From assembly GCA_030248295.1 (NCBI GenBank), contig JASANH010001018.1:186001-250000 (forward strand): 64,000 nucleotides of DNA. The letters are read 5' to 3'. The stretch comes from Mesodorylaimus sp. YZB2_4. Taxonomy: Eukaryota > Nematoda > Enoplea > Dorylaimida > Dorylaimidae. Made by a program: the position numbers and the translations under genes. The notes beneath the pieces are model-generated. The model saw nothing but the letters and a program-made list of their open reading frames with translations. It did no database searches and had not been told where the DNA came from. Positions 1 to 12,000 of this stretch are shown piece after piece (position 1 is the first letter of the stretch; the number at the start of each line of letters is the position of its first letter).

Positions 1-429
1 CCGAAACGATCTTTGCGTTCGCGAAGTTATGCTTTGGAAACTCTACAAATCGGTACTTTTTTCATGGATACTACTCAGTCGACGAATTCCTGTTCGAATA
101 AAATCAGATTTTATTTCGTTCAAAAGTAAGACTTTTATTCTTTTTTTCCAAAAAAATTGTTTAAGATTTGGAAAAATTTTGTTAGGCAAGTGATTTACGA
201 TTTCGAATTTGAATTTTGGGCGAATCCGGAAGGACCGAATAAATTTTTGGCGGCAATTTGTATTCCATTTGATTCTATAACGGGAATTTGTTGCAACAGT
301 AAGGAGCTGTATATCCAAGTCAACAAACCGCCTCGATTGGTGATTGGCTCGAACGGGTCTCATTCGGTCCCGCCGCCCATCGATATCGATATCACCAATG
401 GACAACTGCAGCAAGTGACCGTGCACAAG
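1..429 (+). CDS. Partial coding exons of an unidentified gene, possibly RdRP-like N-terminus
   Basis: Two open stretches join cleanly: 1-125 (open from the window edge, donor GTAAGA at 126) and 186-429 (acceptor TTAG at 184-185, donor GTGGGC at 430), with a 60-nt intron like others in this window. The join is in frame. The product has a SLRSRSYALETLQIGTFF segment, alternating hydrophobic strands, and later ELYIQVNKPPRL. The order 'LQIG ... strand-rich core ... IPFDSITGI ... PPRL' loosely recalls the N-terminal region of cellular RNA-dependent RNA polymerases, which occur in some invertebrates. That is memory-based resemblance, not a domain hit. No polymerase catalytic motif is visible, and the region right of 430 fills with repeats, so this is either a broken copy or the end of a gene lying mostly left of the window. 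Coding status is fairly likely; the family is uncertain. Confidence 0.4.
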
Positions 430-2421
430 GTGGGCAGGGGACGAGGTTAGGAAATCGGAAATGCTCATTTTCCCAGCCTATACTTTCGCCCTTGGGGGCA
501 GGGTCTGGTGTTTTGAGAGTGCCCAACCATCGTTTGTTTGGTCTGCCGAGCGGTCGTTCTCCTCTGCGTGACCCTTGCTCTTGGTGGGCCAAGGCGAGTG
601 GGAAAGAATGTCTCCCCTGGCTGTGCGTCAACCCAGCCGCAGGTATAATCGCAAGACTTGCCTTGCTCCAGTCCCGCCACATTTTCTCCTGCGTCTGCCA
701 GGGACTTGATTGCATGGCTGTGCGGGATACTGAATCCGGGTCTCCGCGCCGCACGTCAGTCGCGATCCCCAGTGCCTTGCCTGTAGGTTGTCCGACCATG
801 AGTTCCCGTCTTGATAATGCACGGGTACAGTGTGAAGCTGGCTGGAGCGTCCATGCTCATGGTTCTATGGCGGTTTTGTGTGTCCAGTCCGTGTGACTGG
901 CCGCGTCTTTCTTCAAGTTTGTTTGTCATGAAGAATGCTTGAAAATCTGGGAATTGAGCAACGAGCTGTAATTCGAAAGAAAGAACAAAGCTGACGCAGA
1001 AAGCCATGATGAACTCATGACTGTTCATTGGAACCGTGCCACCACGCAGTGCCTGCTTTGTTCTTCCGCATCAGAGATCGAATGACAGCTCGGCGGTGGA
1101 CTGCAGGGCATTTGTCATGACTCACCAGTCTCAAGACCTGGCCCGACCAAAAGTATCTTTCATAAAAATGGACGCTCTATCCCGCGATGTGGTTCGCTGT
1201 AACTGCACCGGCGCGTTATTGACAAGCCAACTCATTGTATGACACTCCTCATATCAGGCCCATCCTTGTCAAGCCAAGTGGCCATCGTGCATTTCCATTT
1301 CCGGAGCCTAACTCAGACTTCGAAGCGGGGAAGCAAAACTGGAGCACCCAGTTGGTGTTGGCAATATGCATGATTTGGACGAAATTTGTCGCCTCACGAT
1401 TTGGAACTTTTCTCTTACTCGCACCCCCGCGTACCCGCAAGTAGAACAGAGAAATATTCTGGATATTAGGCAGGCACCGTGAGGGCGAAGTTGAGTTCAT
1501 GGATGGCTTCTTCAGTCAATGCTTCGAGTTCCCAGTGTTGATGGCAGGAAAACTGGACTTTTTAAACTATTGTCTTGAGTACCAAGCTTGTGTCCACCCG
1601 TCTGCTATGTCACACGCTCATGTTTATGTTTTACGACATCAACAAACGCAAGGTGAAGGGACTTATTACACAAAATGATTAACCTGATCGCGGGTCGAAC
1701 ACTCGAACACTCGTCCGTACCGAGCAGCTGGCGTGAGAGCCAGATGTCTAACCCACCAGGCTGATTTTCGGCATGCCTTTGATCAGGTTGCTTAGTCAAT
1801 TTGTCTGTGATGTGCCGTAGGGACCAACAGAGGATTGCCTTTCTTCGTCTGCAGTAGTCCCAAACAGGGCGCAGCCTACCAGAATTCAGAATCCTGCAAC
1901 AGCTCTCGTTTCAGATCGTGCTCTCCAGGGCTCAGGGTTTTTTGATTCGACAGCATTTGATCGCTTATGATCCCAGTTTCTCGGCTCTTTTCAAGGAGCT
2001 GAGTATTACGCCAGTGGCCAACGCTAACGATCAGCCGAGCAGCAGCTACACGCGAGACCCTGGAGCGAGGGGCGGCAAAGAACTGAGAGAAATTGTCGAT
2101 TTGGAAAAAGAAAAATCAGGACGCTAAAGAAATGATAAGTGAAGAACAGTGAGAAAAAAGGATTTTGTTTTCTTTGTGGTCGAATCAAAGTATAGTTTCT
2201 TTTTTCGATGAAAATGTAAATAGGTTTGAATTCCCGCCTTTCGGGCTACTTGATATAAGCATGACATGCCCGAGGTGTGTGCGCAGGCTCGTCACGTGCG
2301 CCCTTCTAGTGGTTTACAACATGGACATTTACCCGCTTCTTCGAAAACGCGTGCGATTAGGCGTTTCTCTTTTCACTCGTCGATATTTCTTTGATTTACA
2401 ATTTTATGGACCATTTGATAA
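430..2421. other. Intergenic, repeat-bearing
   Basis: No supportable gene. Positions about 540-690 hold one copy of a dispersed repeat (see 57541-57650). In 1000-2160 I see no conserved protein or RNA gene. An in-frame stop (2419-2421) sits immediately before the first KANSL1 ATG, so the KANSL1 reading frame does not extend into this stretch without an intron. Confidence 0.5.
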
Positions 2422-5400
2422 ATGGAAAATCAAATTGGTCCAAAATGCGTGTCGAAATTGCAACAAATTTCGTCCGCAACAATTGGTTCATCGACTCGAG
2501 CGAATATGGCCACTACGACGTCAGGAAAACGATCGAATTCAACTGCCAATGGTCCGGTGCCTCAATACGAAAATTCATGGCCGCGGCCCATTGCAAGCCT
2601 ACCACGTTCTCATCTGTCCGTTCCTCGACGATCTAGCCCCTATGGTTATGCTCAACATAATTTCTGGCCTCAACGATCTTCTCTGAGTAAATCAATATCG
2701 GTCAACGATTGGAATTTGAAAACATCGTCCGTTGATGAATCTGAAAAGAAAAATATGACGCCGCAATCGATTCCATCTTTGCATCATCAAATTAATCGAG
2801 AAAGAAACCCATCAGCTAGTGTGGAACTGAAGCAAACGCGATTGGAGCAACGCACCGTGGCAATCGCCCATCGCTTGCGCCGTCTTCAGTTCGGTCAATC
2901 GCGTGCTCATGCTGAAAATGAATTGAATTCGACCAGCGTCTCGTTACGCAGAGCTTTGGATAACGCGGCTTCAATTCGGGACACGGAAGCATTGAACGAT
3001 GTACGGGGATTGTTAAACGATCCTCTTTTGGAACAGAAATTGGACGGTTTGATTAAAGCTGGCGAATTGAGGTTGGATTTGTTGAATTGCGAGGAATTAC
3101 GTCAGGCCACGACGACGGAATTGGTTCAGTTTTTGAAAAAGTACGAGCCACTTTTTAAGAAAATGATATCATTGTCGTCTAGTATTTCGGCAAGTCAAAC
3201 TACGAGCGGTTCTACTTCGATTTCGGCATCGTCTTCGACGACTTCGCTCCCTCCGAATGTGGTTTTGGGTTCGGAGGACAGAGAACATCTCGCACGAGTG
3301 ACAAGGTCGTTACAATCTCATTTAAATGTTTTACAACGGGATTACGATTCTGATGCCACGGAATCGAGTTCGGGCGGAGAAAGTTGCGATGAAGACGAGA
3401 ATGACACGGAATTAAGCGAGTTGAAGCCATCGGGGAAGTTTAAGCATTGCGGCATGTAAGTAAATTAAATCTCATTTCTCCTCTGGCCCGCAAAAATTAA
3501 TTGCTAGTCCCTTTCTATCCAACGTGATCAAGTAATTTCAGGGAAAACCGAGCATCGTGGCAATGGTGGACTGAGCGAGCGTGGCTCGGTAGTCGATGGG
3601 CCTGGATACAATTCCAATTAGCGGATTTGGAGTACAAAATTCGACAGCACGTTGATTTGTACAAGCAATTGCGATGTCGAAAAAATAAGCAACCATCGTC
3701 ATTGGCTGCTGCTTTGAATAAGCATACCTTAGAAGGCATGAATTCGAAGATTCGAAATTCTCAGTAAGTCGGCGCGTTTTCCTAGAAACCGGTACATTTT
3801 AATAAAGGCTGTTACTTGGAGGAAAAATTGCGATGGCGAGAATCCATCGGATGCTGAGGAGACAACTGTGTTGGAAGGGTGCGCTCGAACTAGGCCCCCA
3901 GAAGTTTCTCTCGCAAATCGTCGTATCATTCGTACTGCAGGAATGTTCAGGTAATTTATCTTTTTAAATCAGTTGCTTGAAATTTTTTTAAATGTTGTAT
4001 TTAGGTGGAATCGAAAAACTTTGGTTCGATCGACAATAAATTGCGGATGTTTCCCACCGTACAATCCTTGCGTGGCGTGCAGTGGTCGAGCTGATAACGT
4101 CGAACCAGTTAGCGCAAAATTGCAGACGAGGTCCGTCCGTAACTCTATTTTGGAACCTGCTTATCATCCCGTCTTATCGATCCCATATCGTGGGAGAGGT
4201 ATGTCAGCAGGGCATCGCGTTTCGATAGTTGTGTCATGAAAAAGTTTTTTTAGGCATTGGTCTCGAACGGAAGTTGCAAACTTTTTTGGATGCCTCAAAG
4301 CCTCTAATGCGAGGGTATGGAATGATGAAGTGTGTGCTTTCTGAATTTTCCAATAAGTTTCGTTTTTAGCATAAGTTGGTTCCCTCAGCAAAGAGCAATC
4401 GTAACTCTTCTTCCGAAGAATCGAAGTAATCAGGAAACATTAACCAAGGATAGTCCATCGACCGAAGATAGTCCGGATAAATCTCGGCGCAGAAAGAAGT
4501 CGGGTGCCGTTTTGCCAAAAAGAAGTTATTCAACAGCGAATAGACAACATGGAATAGCGAAATTGAGACGAGCGAAGAAGTTCAAACGTGAACGAGCTCG
4601 ATCCGACTCCCTGACGGGCAGTTTTATTTCGTCGACGGCATTACAAGAAGACGGTGGATCAAATCCTGGAAAATTGGGCAGTCGACGAGCGACCGAAAGA
4701 CATTCCACGTTCGATATTGATAATATTGTGGTCGATCCTCGGGTGGCGGCCGTGACTCGCGTGGAGAAGATACAATATAAGGAGATACAGACACCGGAGT
4801 AAGTCCAGCCGCGATTTGATGCAAGCGAGCGTGTCCAACGGGCTGCATCTTTCTTTAGATGGCGAATATTGGAATTCCCTGAACTTAGTTTGGCGATGCT
4901 TGCGCAGGATCACGAGGTAAGGTGTCTCTTACTGTCAGGCAGGGTCCTGCACCGGTATGAAAATCGTACCCGGCGTACCTTACCCATAGGCGTACCTGTA
5001 ATTTTTCAAAAAATCTACCCGTACCCGGTTTTTCGATAAATGTTCGAATAGAGTACTAAAACAGAAAAGTAATCAATTCCTGAAAATAATTACAGAAAAT
5101 CAGAGTTTTCAACGAAACTCGCTCGATCAATTTTCCTTCAAAAGTTTATTCACTATCGCAGATAAAAGACTTTCTTAAATCAGTAATCTGAGCCGAATGC
5201 TTTAGCGCTACAAGCCTGGATAATGTATATTTTGAGTAATGTTTTGGTTTTCTTGCTCCTTTGGAAATAGACGTCTCAATTTAAACTTAAAAACCTAAAG
5301 ATGACAACGACCCGGCAATCTAAAACTCTGAATGAAACTGCATTCATGTTGGAGAGAGTAACGAAGTTAAACTTGAGAAGAGGTGCCTTTTAAAAATTTT

Positions 5401-8400
5401 TAGCTCAAGGCATTTTTGGCAGTTATGGCTGGCCTTATGACCCAAAGGTGACCAATGCATACAGTCTACCAGGAATGAGCAGCTGCCCTATGATACCTAG
5501 ATTTGTGACACTGCTAGCAAACGCGCTAGTGTAGCTTGTGTGCTGCAGCAGCCAGTTTCATAATTAGATGAGACGTGTCTGATCGTGAGTCGCAGGGCAT
5601 GCATACAAGAAAGTCCTATCCTACATCAAAGTGCCACTGCTTTCCTAATATAAGGAACCTGACCCAATCGTAAGAGTGGAAGTGACTTGGGTCCTGAAAA
5701 AGGGTCAAGGTTGCTGCACTGGTGCACATCTGTCCTGTACAAGTATGGACTCCTCCTAGCGCCACACCCTAATTTTCCCTCGGCCCCTCTTAGAAGCGAA
5801 GAAATACTTGTTTTTTTTCTTCTTCCTTGTTTCAAAGTTTCTAACTGAAGATGCTCTATATTGTAGTTTTATCCCCCAGAAATTTTTACTCAAATTTAGC
5901 TTTTTATAACATCATTTTATCTTTGCTTTTGAAAATTTTTTTTGCTGCTTCGATAGGAGCTTAGGCAGTCAGTCAGTCGTGTCGTGTCATGTGACACCCA
6001 CCACTGGTGTCTTGAGGTCCTCCACGGATGGCGCCATAGCGACATGAACCAGGTTTTTTTGCAGTAAAGAAAACATTTTCGAATCTAAAAAAGCTTAAAT
6101 ATCCATATCTTTTTATCAATATCTTGGCTGTGAAAAAATATAATATATAACCTGTTTTCTTTGAGAATATACACGCTCTTCACTTGCTGCATAGTACCGC
6201 GTGTACATTCCCAAAGAAAACAGATGGTACAAAATAGACATGGATATCCCAAAAGATATGGATTTCGATATCGATACGTCAAAGGAGATGGATATCGATT
6301 AGATATAGATATGGATATGGACATTAAAAGTAGTCACAACTAGCCTCGAAGTAGCAGACATCAGAACTGTTTCGAAAAAATCAGTCATAAAATGCATAAG
6401 ATTTAAATTTGCAGCGCTGTTATAAATATGAATAAAAATAAATTAAATAAGAACGAGCACCCATACCCGTACCTGGCGACCCTTACCCAAACCCGCACCC
6501 ATACCCGCCAGGTACGGGTGGGTACGGGTATGGGTATCCATATAGGACTCCGCTGTCAGGGGCTGGGCAGGAGGGTCGATTTGTGGAACCATGGCATGTA
6601 AAGGATTCGTGTGATGGGGGATTGAGGATGTGCACAATAGCGTTCGACTGGTGGCCTGACCCTGAAAAATGCTGCAATTGAGTGCCTCAGTGCTACAGTC
6701 TGCGGGAAATTGGTCGGGATTATGCCTGGGCGATGATGCCGGCACAGTGTCAGGCAGTGTTGGCGTTGCTTGCCATTCTTCAGCAGGGACAAACTGCTAT
6801 TATCTTCTAAATATTAGCTTTTGCATTTTAGTGGGAGGCTGGTAATTTGTGCTCTAAATCTATGCATCTTCGGGGGCAGGCTTAGCCTAAGTTTGGGGAA
6901 GGTTCTTTTCAAAAACTGGCCAATTTTTCCCAAACTGAGCGAGTAACTTTAATACAAAACGGCCGCTTGACCGCCCAGTGGCCACATACGCGACCCCCCC
7001 CCCCCAGCAAGTTTCGGATGGTGGCGAGGAATAGATTGTAGGATTTCAAGGAGTCTGACCCAGGTAATATGTGAAGAAGTGGTGGGGCTTTGTGTCCTAC
7101 AGTTCTACTGACAAGAGAACATCTCCAACCGGCAATTCGACATAATCAGTGATTGTAATTTGCTCCTAGGTAAGATAGAAAACTCTCTGCAAAATATTGG
7201 ACTCCTCTGGCCTAAACCCTGACCATCTGGTACATGTTTTATCAGCCGCACATCGCACACTGTATGTCGCCTATGTCCTGCTCCAAGCCACGTGCGGGCG
7301 GGGGTAGAATGATTTGAGGTTTTGCAACTTTTCCCATTTTTATGTTTTTTTTTGGCGGAACTTTACTTCTAGCTGCGTTTTCACAGAGAACACGTGTAAT
7401 TCTAAATCCATCAGGGGTAAGGGTAAATGTGCTTTTTCATTTTTTTACCTGTAGGGTTAGGGTCATTTCGATGAAACTCGAGGGATATGGGTCAAACGTA
7501 CGCGGGCACCTGACAGCTTTTTAGCCTGTTAAGCCCGTGGGTTTGACCACCTCATGCTCATCGTCAGATGCACCTTGGGATATAAGCGATGGGTGGATAC
7601 TTGGCTGATCAGATGTCTCTTATTGGCATCATGTGGGAGCCGAGATGGCAGTTCCATTCAATAAGCAGCCGCAATTAGTGTTCCGTGCAGACCTTAAAAG
7701 TCACTCCATATTCTGTCTGACCCACTTTGCTGTCTCAACATCAGTTGACCCGCTAGCATTCCATTTTTCAAGGTTTGAACAGTAGGTGCTGTTGATGGAT
7801 GGAGACGAAACGACATGTCTTGGAGGCCCGTAACTTTTCAGTCGACCCTAGGGTTTGGGCCCCTCCACGCCACAATGCCAATACACCGCGGGCTTTAAAC
7901 GATGGACACTGAAAGCCACCTTGGTCGAACGCTAGTTCAGGGAAAGTGGAGCCAGCAGCGACCAACCTGCTGATCCCGGGTTGGATGTGTTTTGGGGGGG
8001 GCCGACCCAAGCTGTGGGTCGGCCGGGTCGAAATTTTGAACTCCCGCCCAAATATCTTTCTACAATCCTAACCCCTCCTGACTGCGGGTGATTTAGCAAT
8101 GAAAGAAAGTACATCACGCCAGAGAACTAATATACAGCGAACGGTGGCCTCACACCCGGGTCGGTCCATGCTGGGAGATCGGGCATGATGGTGTCCTTGT
8201 TGTTTAGATTGAAGACCTGTCGGATGGTGCGATTACTGCCAGGCATAATATCAAAGAGTCGGAGGAGAGGAAGCGGTTCATCCCCATTCTGTTTCGTGAT
8301 TTACATTCGTCGGCTAGACGGGCCCAAATCTTGAGTCACTCCTCGTCCCTGGATAGTAATGGCAGCAGTGGCGTGCCGTGTACCTTGGCCGTGTCACCGA

Positions 8401-8594
8401 TGACATCGGTGGCGTCAGCACCAGCTGGCTTGGGTTCACTGCCGAATGATAAGGTGGCCGATACGCAGGCCGTGATGGAGTTGGGTTACGAGCCTTTTGC
8501 GCCGCGTCACTTCCCTTTGGACGAAGATGAAGTGGGCGAATTCTGCAATGGAAACGGGGACATTGTAAACGACAAGTCCGACTATGATTTCTGA
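2422..8594 (+). CDS. KANSL1: KAT8 regulatory NSL complex subunit 1 (KANSL1/NSL1 homologue, PEHE domain)
   Basis: Nuclear scaffold of the NSL complex, which binds the MOF/KAT8 histone acetyltransferase through its PEHE domain. Exons: 2422-3455, 3542-3763, 3822-3950, 4005-4198, 4254-4329, 4370-4798, 4859-4916, 8208-8594; all junctions GT-AG and phase-consistent; 842 aa. ATG 2422 follows an in-frame stop directly; ATG 2506 is an alternative start. Family landmarks: SRWAWIQFQLADLEYKIRQ near residues 362-380; CARTRP; a Cys-rich CGCFPPYNPCVACSG near 475; a basic stretch (about 555-650); then the PEHE domain with FDIDNIVV, VEKIQYKEIQTPEW and IEDLSDGAITARH. The PEHE domain is split by a 3.3-kb intron (4917-8207) although other introns are 40-86 nt. 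The C-terminus is shorter than in vertebrates. AATAAA at 8657-8662. Identity is very likely. Confidence 0.93.
4950..6540. repeat. Intronic insertion bracketed by TACCCG-rich patches
   Basis: Inside the long KANSL1 intron, degenerate TACCCG/GTACC runs occur at 4950-5035 and 6457-6540. The right one is a fold-back: ACCCATACCCGTACC on one side and GGTACGGGTATGGGTA on the other. Between them lies non-coding DNA including a GATATCGAT-like simple repeat (about 6240-6320). The paired patches suggest the ends of an inserted element; no transposase ORF is visible. Confidence 0.4.
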
Positions 8595-9081
8595 GTGCGG
8601 TCAGTGGTTTAGTAGTTTCCTGTTCCTCTTTTTCGATTTCATTCTAACGACATGAAAATAAATTGGCTTTGCGTTAGATAACCAAACGAATGAACTGTAG
8701 ATTTTCATGTTAGGTTTTATTGTCATGTAATAAAATGTAATTTCAAATTTGGCGCCATCACGGTAGGGGCGCACCAGTGTCGCAGGTGCGTGGCGTCACG
8801 AGGGCGGGCGCGGCCATGCTGCATCCTTGCGCACTACGTCGCCTCTACGCGTTGCAAGGGCGGCCATAGCTGTGTGTGAAAAGCGCGCGTAGAGTTGCAA
8901 GTGAATATTATGAATTTGATCGAATGTTGGAATAAAAGTTGGTCATTGGGAAGTTGTTCAGAAATTGTGTGCCTGGTTATTGCTTACGAACAGTCGTATT
9001 GATGATTAGGAGGACGATTCATTTATTTTGAAGGCGTAAAGGGGCGGCGCCTGCGCAGTTACTGCGTTGGAGGACCGCAAA

Positions 9082-12000
9082 ATGAGCAAATTATCATTCC
9101 GTGCTCGAGCCGTCGATACTAGCAAGCAAATGCCCGTATTTTTAGCCGAGGAGTTACCGGATTTATCAGAATATGCTAGCATCAATCGCGCCGTACCGCA
9201 GATGCCGACCGGCATGGAAAAGGAGGAGGAAATGGTAAGTTGCGAAAATCCAAGATGGCCGCCGATGCGGCGCACAGTCGCCAGATGGCGCGCGCCACGC
9301 TATGGTCGTGTATCGATCGATAATAGATAGGAACCTGGAAGTTGGTGTCTTGGCGCTTGTTCCCGGGTCGTTGAGTAAGATCGCTGATGATCAGGTCCTG
9401 CTAATCGATAAGTCAAGGGTAACCCGACCGAAGTTAGTCGCGCTGCCTCTATGTGTGGGAGCCGCGTATCATGGGCCTGATATGGTGGACTAGGTTGCGA
9501 TGTGGTCATCATTGGTGCCCTGTTGGCGCAGCTTTTATTCCGTTAGTCCCACTCGCACTTCCCGCTTGAGCCATTTCCCATTCGAAACGCCTTTTGACAC
9601 AGTTGGCTGCAGGGTTGTTCACCGTCTTTGTGGACTGGCATTGATTATCAAGGACACTTCGAGCCAGAAGGAATTCTCTAGCAACCAGCAGGGTGTTTTC
9701 TCCGGGCGATGACATGAGATACATACGTATTCTGCTCAGGGGGTATATGGCAGGTGGATCCCATCATCTATGCTTTGCCGGGAAGCGTCATTTGGCGTTT
9801 TGCCGTCTGGCTGCGTTATCACTTCCGATACAAAGTCCGCGGCGCTTGCTGTCGCCATCTTGGTGAAGCACGATGTGGGTCTGACGATGAGCGAGAGATG
9901 TTTGATCATTATTTTATTTTCCTAATGTCTGTTGGCTTGTCTTACGCGTTCACATTTTCCTCCCCCGTCAGAGGGCTGTCTTAAATTAAAATGAGGTGTG
10001 TTGGGCTTTCATCTAACTGCGAATAAAAAATGTTTTGAAGCTTGAAAGAAAATTTTTCAAGCAATGCTCACTCGGTGACGTTGCTGTCAGACATTGCCAG
10101 CCTTGCTCTATAGTATGTCTTAATTAATCCATGTATTGCCGATCGACTTGAGGATTCTGTTTTTCCTTTGGTTTGAATTCAGTTATAGCACGGCCTGTAG
10201 GGGCTTTGCTCGAATCCATAGCAAGCTTCTCCAATTGCCGACTAGTTTTTCACAATAGCTCTATAGTCGAATGAATCATATTCACTCACATTCAGCTCAG
10301 CAGATTGACTATGCAGCCAGCAAGGCAGGTTATCAAAGTGGGTCGACGGTATCAATCAGACATTAAATATAATCTGCTGGCAATAACGTAGTTTGCGTAG
10401 GTACTCTGTTTGCAGAGCGTTTGTCAGCTTAACCTGAAGGAACTGGAAATGATTAAAAGATAAACTTGATGTCGGTTTGTTGTGATAGGAGAAGAAGTGG
10501 GCGTTTTCCCGCCGTGAAAGTGGGCATTCGCGCTTTGAACGTGGGGACGTGGCTTTCTTGCGCGGTGATGAGGCGATATCAGAATGCTTTGCTGCACCAT
10601 GGTTCGGTTGGACTTTGTGTGCACCGGACAGGACAACTGTTTCCCATTCGACGTTAGCTTGCATTCTTGGCTGTGTCTCGAGTGGCAACATTGTCGCCGT
10701 TGCCTCTTCACCAAAGTGCTTTAGTCGTCTGATGCGCAGGTCGGTTTTTCCGTTTTGACGAAAAACAGTCACAGCATTCGCCGCCTGACGGCTCTCATCG
10801 TAAAGCATGCCAATTTTGCGTTCTTTCTTTTGCCCCCGTATCACCAGACGGCTGCCAATTGGCTGTTCGCGTCGGCATCATGAAAAATCCATTTACTGGT
10901 ATCGTTTCCCTTCTGGCCGCGTCGAGTAGAACACTTAGGCATCTGCTGTCAAACGTACGCAAGTAGAATTAACTCGTTACCCGAGGGACCGTGTAAGACG
11001 CAATAAATTTTTTACTGGGACAACGCTTTTAGGAGCACGTTTTTTTTATTTTGTCTCATCGATCCAACATATGAGGCCATTAAACGTGCTCTGCGTTGGC
11101 TCTTGATAGGACTCGGGCGATCGATAGCTGCTGGCAAAGCATTAGGAGCCCATTGTGGCCGGACTAGGAAACGCAATAGGAACCAGCACTCGCCTGCAAG
11201 AGGATGTGATTATCTCGATGTTGGAGGGATTTTCTCGAATTTCCTTTTCTGTTGTTGGTAATAATCGTTGGTCCGGGGCCTAGTTCTCAGCACTTATACT
11301 TTCGGTCTCTCAGCATTTCAGCATTGTAAAAATTCCGGAGCTGCCCCTGCTTTGTGTTTCCTGATAAATCGCGGCAAACCTATTGCGGGCTGTTATAACC
11401 TCGAATGTCAGGTTGATTTAGTGTGGGTTTTGTTTTTTAGGAGTTGCATTTGCAACAGGCAATATCGGCTCAGCAGCGTTCATCAACGGGAGCGGCGGTC
11501 GCAAGCGACAATGCCATCATACCAATTCCGAAGGTTACGTCCGATGTTAAATATTACGAACGATTATACCCGTCTGATTACAAACTTCCAAAGCAACTTA
11601 TCAAGGTTCAAGGTAAGGTTCGGATGTCTAGTTGGGTAAAAGTAGGGACAAGGATTTATGACTTGAAGTTTTTGGGGGGCCGTCTCCTGTTGAGCGTCAA
11701 ACATTATGCTTATTGTCAAATTTTGAAAGTGCTGGTCTTGAGTGATATGACCTTGAGCCATTTCATATTGCTGGGCTGTATTTAGGCATAGAAGGTAGGC
11801 AAAGTAAGAAGAAAGAGCAATATATCTTTATGGAAAGATGAAACTCGTTCTTTTCTACGTATTTCAGCCGCCTTGAATTTAGAACCAGAAATACCGGATT
11901 ACGATCTAGATGGCGAGGACGAAAGGTGGCTGTTGACGCACGGGAAAAAAATGGATGTCTCGCCTTTACAATTCGAACGTATTATGGACACGTTAGAAAA

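Noticed and set aside
3764-3807. Alternative acceptor at 3807 for KANSL1 exon 3
   Set aside because: It puts the exon in a frame that loses the conserved CARTRP block; acceptor 3821 restores it.
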